Shown: one piece after another, positions 43,013 to 47,316 of the stretch | Layout of the letters: each line of letters starts with the position of its first letter | Position numbering within the stretch: the stretch's first letter is position 1 | NCBI GenBank assembly: GCA_029552745.1 | Contig: JAKPDK010000118.1 | Location: 1-47,316 of the forward strand | Reading direction: 5' to 3' | Length of the DNA: 47,316 nucleotides | Origin: Candidatus Hydrogenedentota bacterium | GTDB lineage: Bacteria; Hydrogenedentota; Hydrogenedentia; Hydrogenedentales; SLHB01 | Translations under genes and position numbers: made by a program | Notes under the pieces: model-generated | Databases searched by the model: none | Told to the model about the DNA's origin: nothing | The model's input: the letters and a program-made list of their open reading frames with translations, nothing else

Positions 43013-44324
43013 AGAAGCCTGCTTTTCAGGTATAGGTCTTCACACGGGTAACTTGACCACCATCACGTTTAAACCCGCTCCTCCGAACAGTGGTATTACG
43101 TTTTACCGCGTGGACTTGCCTAACAAACCTGCCGTGAAAGCAGATATCGACCATGTAGTCGACGTGTCTCGTGGGACCACGATTGGTGTAAACGGTGTCA
43201 AAGTGCATACCGTGGAGCATGTGCTCGCCGCCATAGCCGGACTGGGTATTGACAACCTGAACATCGAAGTAGATGCAAATGAAACGCCGGTGGGCGATGG
43301 CAGCGCCGTACCCTTTATGATGACGTTGAAACGCGCTGGTATCGTGGAACAGGACGCGCCGCGCCAGTGCATCGAAATTACACATCCCGTGTATTACAAG
43401 AATGACGACGTAACTCTAAGTGTGTTGCCTTCGGATGATCTTCGGATCACCATGACAATTGCATACAACCACGTCGCAGTAGGTACCCAGTATGCTTCCT
43501 TCCGAATCACCCCGGAGACGTTCGAGCGGGAAATTGCGCCGGCACGCACGTTTTGTTTTCTGCGCGACGTGAAGATGTTGCAAGACCAGGGGCTCATTCG
43601 AGGGGGCAGCCTCGAAAACGCTGTGGTAATTGGCGACGAAGCCATTCTTAATGATGGGTTGCGCTTCCCCGATGAATTCGTACGACATAAGATTCTTGAC
43701 TTGTTGGGGGACATGTACCTTTTGGGCAAGCCCGTTCGGGGTCACGTCATTGGGGTGAAGAGCGGGCATGCCATGCATGTCATGTTCTCCAAACAGATCA
43801 AACGGTCGTTACTGAACGGCAACGCGCCAAAAACCGACCGAAGCGGCAAGCCCGCCAGCGGCGGAACGGAACCCGCCCTGGATGTGAACACCATCATGAA
43901 GGTGTTGCCGCACCGTTATCCTTTCCTGCTGGTGGACCGAATCTTGTCCTACACACCGGGGGACACGGTTATCGGCATCAAAAACGTTACTGTCAACGAA
44001 CCCTTTTTCCAGGGCCACTGGCCCTCCATGCCGGTGATGCCCGGGGTGTTGATCATCGAAGTCATGGCACAGGTTTCTTCCGTACTGATTTTTGGCGATG
44101 GTTCAGACCGTCAACCCCGTAAACTGGCTTTCTTCCTGGGAATAGACAATGCCCGCTTCCGCCGAACCGTCGTCCCCGGTGATCAGATCGTTGTAGAAGC
44201 CAAACTCATCCATCTTAGACGAAACGCCTGCCGAGTCCGCGCGGTGGCAAAAATAGATGGCCATGTGGCGGCGGAAGCCGAAATGCTGTTTGGGTTGACC
44301 GATGTGTCAGCCGACCAAATCTAG
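42984..44324 (+). CDS. lpxC: LpxC-FabZ bifunctional fusion
   Basis: One 446-residue chain joining the zinc-dependent UDP-3-O-acyl-GlcNAc deacetylase (first committed step of lipid A) and the beta-hydroxyacyl-ACP dehydratase FabZ. LpxC part (1-275): GIGLHTG, HTVEHVLAA with H79, GSAVPF, RHKILDLLGD with H235 and D239, GHAMH with H262. FabZ part (about 300-446): LPHRYPFLLVDRI, FFQGHWPSMPVMPGVLIIEVMAQ with H345 and E359. A short Gly/Lys-rich linker (about 278-296) separates them. The same fusion is known in Bacteroidetes and several other phyla. The start, ATG 42984, lies inside lpxD. Confidence 0.95.
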   Translation: MQEKQKTIAKEACFSGIGLHTGNLTTITFKPAPPNSGITFYRVDLPNKPAVKADIDHVVDVSRGTTIGVNGVKVHTVEHVLAAIAGLGIDNLNIEVDANETPVGDGSAVPFMMTLKRAGIVEQDAPRQCIEITHPVYYKNDDVTLSVLPSDDLRITMTIAYNHVAVGTQYASFRITPETFEREIAPARTFCFLRDVKMLQDQGLIRGGSLENAVVIGDEAILNDGLRFPDEFVRHKILDLLGDMYLLGKPVRGHVIGVKSGHAMHVMFSKQIKRSLLNGNAPKTDRSGKPASGGTEPALDVNTIMKVLPHRYPFLLVDRILSYTPGDTVIGIKNVTVNEPFFQGHWPSMPVMPGVLIIEVMAQVSSVLIFGDGSDRQPRKLAFFLGIDNARFRRTVVPGDQIVVEAKLIHLRRNACRVRAVAKIDGHVAAEAEMLFGLTDVSADQI

Positions 44325-44340
44325 TTGGCATAACAGAAAA

Positions 44341-44368
44341 TTAACATCTCTCAAATCCTCTTCTAACA
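44341..44368 (+). promoter_or_regulatory. Possible Pho-type direct repeats before the response-regulator gene
   Basis: TTAACA at 44341-44346 and CTAACA at 44363-44368 start 22 bases apart (two helical turns), with a weak CAAATC between. PhoP-type boxes in Gram-positive bacteria consist of TTAACA-like repeats every 11 bases. The neighbouring genes are PhoB/PhoR-like, so autoregulation is conceivable. The match is short and could be chance. Confidence 0.25.
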
Positions 44369-44412
44369 AAACGGCCATAGAGTAGTCATTAACCTTAAAA
44401 AGAGGTGATTGA

Positions 44413-45099
44413 ATGCCAAAAGAAACCATCTTGGTCGTGGAAGACGAAGAGGATATCCTGGAACTAATTCGGTATAACCTCGCCAAAGAAGGATATCAAG
44501 TTCTTTATTCTTATACAGGCGAAGACGGTCTCGTCAAAGCGTTCAATCATTCCCCAAATCTCGTGCTTTTGGACCTTATGCTTCCTGGCCTGGACGGTTT
44601 GGAAGTTTGTAAAAGACTTAAACGTGACCCTCGTTCCGAGCACATTCCCATAATAATGGTCACGGCGCGCGGCGAAGAAGCTGACGTAGTCACAGGTTTG
44701 GAGTTAGGGGCAGATGATTACGTCACCAAACCTTTCAGTCCCCGAGTGCTGTTGGCTCGTATTCGCAGTGTGCTACGTCGCCGAAGTCAAAGTCAGGAAG
44801 AGAGCAATGACCCATTGTCCATCCACGACGTGGTGATTCACCCCGGGCGCCATGAGGTGACCGTGAAAGGCAAACGCGTTGACCTGACTGCAACCGAGTT
44901 TCGAATTCTTCAGTACCTCGCGCGCCGTCCCGGGTGGGTGTTTACCCGATATCAGATCGTCGACGCCGTTCATGGGCAGGAGTACCCCGTCACCGAACGT
45001 TCTATCGATGTACAAATCGCCGCCCTGCGAAAAAAACTGGGCAGTGCAGGGAAATACATTGAGACCGTCCGCGGAGTCGGGTATCGGTTCAAGGAGTAA
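44413..45099 (+). CDS. phoB: OmpR/PhoB-family response regulator
   Basis: Two-domain transcription factor of 228 residues. The receiver domain (1-120) has the acidic pocket E10-D11-E12, phospho-acceptor D54 in VLLDLMLPG, T84 and K106 in DDYVTKPFSP. The C-terminal winged helix (about 130-228) has FRILQYLARRPGWVFTR, ERSIDVQIAALRKKLG and ETVRGVGYRF, typical of PhoB/PhoP. ATG 44413 follows AGAGGTG. The kinase gene starts six bases after its stop. The phosphate-sensing assignment comes from resemblance, not from a proven site. Confidence 0.9.
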   Translation: MPKETILVVEDEEDILELIRYNLAKEGYQVLYSYTGEDGLVKAFNHSPNLVLLDLMLPGLDGLEVCKRLKRDPRSEHIPIIMVTARGEEADVVTGLELGADDYVTKPFSPRVLLARIRSVLRRRSQSQEESNDPLSIHDVVIHPGRHEVTVKGKRVDLTATEFRILQYLARRPGWVFTRYQIVDAVHGQEYPVTERSIDVQIAALRKKLGSAGKYIETVRGVGYRFKE

Positions 45100-45105
45100 G
45101 CCTCC

Positions 45106-46902
45106 GTGCCCCGCCGAAGTCTGGTTTGGCACCTATTTTCAAGTCATCTTTTCGTAACCCTAGCCGCCATAGTAGTTTTGGAATTACTGGCGCTTCGGCT
45201 GTTCACGTATTTCGGCACAAGTTTGATTGCCACGGATTTGGAAATACGAGCGCGCCTCGTTGCTAATCAAGTGCAACCCCTACTCGACAGACAGGAAACA
45301 CCTTCCATCCAAGAACTTTGCCGCGAATTGGGAAAACAAACAGCCACCCGGTACACCGTGATCTTGCCTGATGGCACAGTTGTCGGCGATTCTGAAGAAG
45401 AACCTGCGAAAATGGATAATCACGGCAACCGCCCGGAAGTACAGCAGGCATTGCAGACGGGGCAAAAAGCCCAAATCGAACGTTTCAGTCACACCCTCAA
45501 CAAACAAACGTTCTATGTTGCCATCCCTTTGGCATCGCAAGATAAACAAATAGCTGTCGTGCGGGCTTCCATGGCATTAACCTCTATATCAAAAGCTTTC
45601 TTCGCCGTCCAACGCAACATGGGATTGGCAGGATTGCTCGTTCTCGGAATGGCAAGTATCGTAAGCTGGTTTGTATCTCGCCGCATCACAGCGCCGTTAA
45701 ATAGTATGAAAGAGGGTGCTGAACGATTCGCCCGGGGAGAACTTCATCAACCCATTCCGGAGCCGTCCACGCGAGAAATGGCGGCCCTCGCCATCGCTAT
45801 CAATCAAATGGCTTCCGAACTGAACAACCGTATTTCAGAAGTAGGTCGACGTCAAAAAGAACAAGAAGCTGTGTTCTCAAGCATGGTGGAGGGTGTGTTG
45901 GCGGTTGACCGGAGTTGTCGTATTCTCACCATGAATCGGGCAGCTGCCGACCTTTTGAATATTAGACCTGAGGAATCATTCGGCAAAGACGTACGTGAAA
46001 TAACCCGAAGCGTGCAGATCCGCAAGTTCATTCTGGATGTGATAGAAAGCCAAGTCCCTCTCGAAAGAGAATTAACCCTCTCCGAAAATGAAAATCAAGT
46101 GCTGCAAGCACACGGTGCGGCATTGCGCGATACGGACGGAAAGGAGTTCGGCGTCGTAATCGTGCTCCATGATATTACTCGGATTCGACGACTTGAAGCC
46201 CTCCGCCGAGATTTCGTTGGAAATGTTTCTCACGAACTCAGAACTCCTGTGACTTCTATCAAAGGTTTCGTAGAAACCTTATTGGATGGAGCCAAGGATA
46301 ACCCTGAAGAAAACGAGCGATTCTTGCGTATCATTGCCAAACACGCCGACCGTCTGAATGCGATTATCGAAGACTTGTTGACTCTGTCAAAAATTGAGCG
46401 TGAGACGGAGACTGCCGCATTGCCTCTGGAAAGTGTGCCTTTACAGAATTTGGTACAGAACGCTGTCGATTTATGCGTCAACGCTGCGAAGGCAAAAGAT
46501 ATCGCTTTGATTGTTCGTTGTCCTGACGATGTCGTCATTCGAGTAAACCCCTCGATGATCGAACAAGCCATCGTTAATCTTTTGGATAACGCCATCAAAT
46601 ACAGTGGCAATTCAGAAACCGTAGAGATAGAGGCAGGTCTTAATGGCTCCGAGGCTTACATACGAGTTACAGATCACGGAATCGGTATTCCTGAAGAGCA
46701 TCTGCCCCGCCTTTTCGAACGCTTTTACCGTGTGGACAAAGCACGTAGCCGGAACCTGGGCGGTACGGGATTGGGTCTGGCTATTGTCAAACACATCGTC
46801 CAGGCACACAAAGGCAGGATTACCGTAGATAGTCAGCTTAAGAAGGGTAGCACCTTCACCCTATTCTTCCCTCTGAACCTCGTATCTCAAAACAATACGT
46901 AA
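45106..46902 (+). CDS. phoR: Membrane sensor histidine kinase, PhoR-like
   Basis: Partner of the regulator upstream. The 598 residues have TM1 (about 13-33), a periplasmic sensor domain (about 40-168), TM2 (about 172-190), a HAMP linker, a PAS domain (about 255-360, FSSMVEGVLAVD), the dimerisation helix with phospho-accepting H376 in NVSHELRTPVTSIKGF, and an ATPase domain with NLLDNAIKYS, DHGIGIPEE, FERFYRVDKARSR and GGTGLGLAIVKHI. TM, HAMP and PAS in this order are the PhoR layout. GTG 45106 is the start; it follows the regulator stop by six bases. Confidence 0.9.
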   Translation: MPRRSLVWHLFSSHLFVTLAAIVVLELLALRLFTYFGTSLIATDLEIRARLVANQVQPLLDRQETPSIQELCRELGKQTATRYTVILPDGTVVGDSEEEPAKMDNHGNRPEVQQALQTGQKAQIERFSHTLNKQTFYVAIPLASQDKQIAVVRASMALTSISKAFFAVQRNMGLAGLLVLGMASIVSWFVSRRITAPLNSMKEGAERFARGELHQPIPEPSTREMAALAIAINQMASELNNRISEVGRRQKEQEAVFSSMVEGVLAVDRSCRILTMNRAAADLLNIRPEESFGKDVREITRSVQIRKFILDVIESQVPLERELTLSENENQVLQAHGAALRDTDGKEFGVVIVLHDITRIRRLEALRRDFVGNVSHELRTPVTSIKGFVETLLDGAKDNPEENERFLRIIAKHADRLNAIIEDLLTLSKIERETETAALPLESVPLQNLVQNAVDLCVNAAKAKDIALIVRCPDDVVIRVNPSMIEQAIVNLLDNAIKYSGNSETVEIEAGLNGSEAYIRVTDHGIGIPEEHLPRLFERFYRVDKARSRNLGGTGLGLAIVKHIVQAHKGRITVDSQLKKGSTFTLFFPLNLVSQNNT

Positions 46903-47037
46903 CGCCCCCAAAACTTCGCTGAACGCCAGCCATCTTTGAACAAGTCACCGTCGCCTAGGCATACGGAGAACACAACGGGAACAGACTGCAAAAATCTCGC
47001 TGTGGGACAGGCACAAAAACCAAAAGAAGATCACACG

Positions 47038-47113
47038 TGGTGGAGGTGAGGGGAATCGAACCCCTGACCTGTGCATTGCGAACGCACCGCTCTCCCAACT
47101 GAGCTACACCCCC
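47038..47113 (-). tRNA. tRNA-Ala(CGC)
   Basis: On the minus strand a cloverleaf: acceptor GGGGGTG/CACCTCC with the G3-U70 identity pair of alanine tRNA, D-arm GCTC/GAGC, anticodon stem GTGCG/TGCAC with loop TTCGCAA (anticodon CGC), T-arm AGGGG-TTCGATT-CCCCT. Discriminator A and encoded CCA (47038-47040). The 134 bases between phoR and this gene show no feature. Confidence 0.93.
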
Positions 47114-47133
47114 ACGCCATAAGGGGGAGAAAT

Positions 47134-47163
47134 TGCTAAATACACTATCAAATTGCGGACAAA
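47134..47163 (-). mobile_element. Putative terminal inverted repeat of the right-edge insertion sequence
   Basis: The bases TGCTAAATACACTATC through GCGGACAAAT lie between the tRNA-Ala gene and the transposase stop, where the end of the insertion sequence is expected. The other end is outside the window, so the repeat and any target duplication cannot be confirmed. The tRNA itself looks intact. Confidence 0.3.
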
Positions 47164-47166
47164 TCT

Positions 47167-47316
47167 TCAAGCGGCTGTATAAGTCCAGTACCTTTGGCAC
47201 TTTTTGTTCTGTTGGATGAGGAATTGAAGAGGGGAATGTCCGTTAAGGGAATGATGGGGGAGGACGGTATTGTATGCCAGTAACCATTGAGCGAGTTTCC
47301 TATTGAATTCCTTGAG
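47167..47316 (-). CDS. C-terminal end of an IS481/IS3-like transposase (cut by the window edge)
   Basis: A frame open from the right edge to TGA at 47167-47169 gives 49 residues. EFNRKLAQWLLAYNTV and HHSLNGHSPLQFL match the end of rve-type DDE integrases, whose C-terminus commonly reads FNRKL..W...YNTxRPHHSL....P. The catalytic residues lie beyond the window. It indicates an insertion sequence next to the tRNA-Ala gene. Confidence 0.75.
   Translation of the reverse strand, partial: LKEFNRKLAQWLLAYNTVLPHHSLNGHSPLQFLIQQNKKCQRYWTYTAA

Overview
The window is a bacterial chromosome segment of roughly 50% GC. The organism looks Gram-negative: it has an OmpH/Skp-like periplasmic chaperone, lpxD and a fused lpxC-fabZ (lipid A pathway), several exported proteins with Sec, Tat or lipoprotein signals, and a surface-glycan cluster. 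The LpxC-FabZ fusion, the FG-GAP/VCBS-repeat protein and the secreted barrel enzymes fit uncultured lineages of the PVC/FCB type, but nothing visible fixes the phylum.

Layout. 1-2304: the HD and GGDD parts of a type III-A CRISPR csm1 (cas10), running off the left edge. 2710-3234: a small four-helix membrane protein. 3340-12361 (minus strand): housekeeping genes gap-pgk, then rpsO-pnp-M16 peptidase-dut-ppk1. 13000-15542: a Tat-exported superoxide dismutase and a secreted metalloprotease with Calx-beta and calcium-binding repeats. 15637: tRNA-Arg(CCU). Two copies of a ~145 bp palindromic element and several half copies sit in the gaps at 2.5, 12.7 and 15.8-16.1 kb. 16339-19961: two-domain polyphosphate kinase 2 (Pap), a NagB-like protein that has lost a catalytic Asp, and a CysQ/Hal2-type phosphatase. 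20-21.2 kb: a promoter, a highly structured leader and a 2-isopropylmalate-synthase-like protein without its metal and catalytic residues. 21.4-41.1 kb: sugar, glycan and secreted-enzyme genes (two DegT aminotransferases, a barrel hydrolase, paired lipase-like proteins, SGNH protein, O-carbamoyltransferase, two GT4 glycosyltransferases, PIG-L deacetylase, a HisG homologue, a GH99/WbsX-like protein, a VCBS-repeat protein, a NodB deacetylase and a nitrilase). 41.3-46.9 kb: ompH-lpxD-lpxC/fabZ, then a PhoB/PhoR-like two-component pair. Right edge: tRNA-Ala(CGC) and the 3' end of an IS transposase.

How the genes work together. Ppk1 makes polyphosphate and Pap uses it, and a PhoBR-like pair lies in the same window. 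The plus-strand block 26641-35450, with ATGA overlaps and ribosome sites on preceding stops, reads as one operon for making and decorating an extracellular glycan. The minus-strand block 41066-35483 looks like a second operon for an amino-sugar or peptide-like surface compound.

The items most worth a second look are the degenerate LeuA-like gene with its structured leader, the NagB-like protein lacking its catalytic Asp, the HisG homologue inside the glycan operon, and the repeat family whose copies show compensatory base changes.
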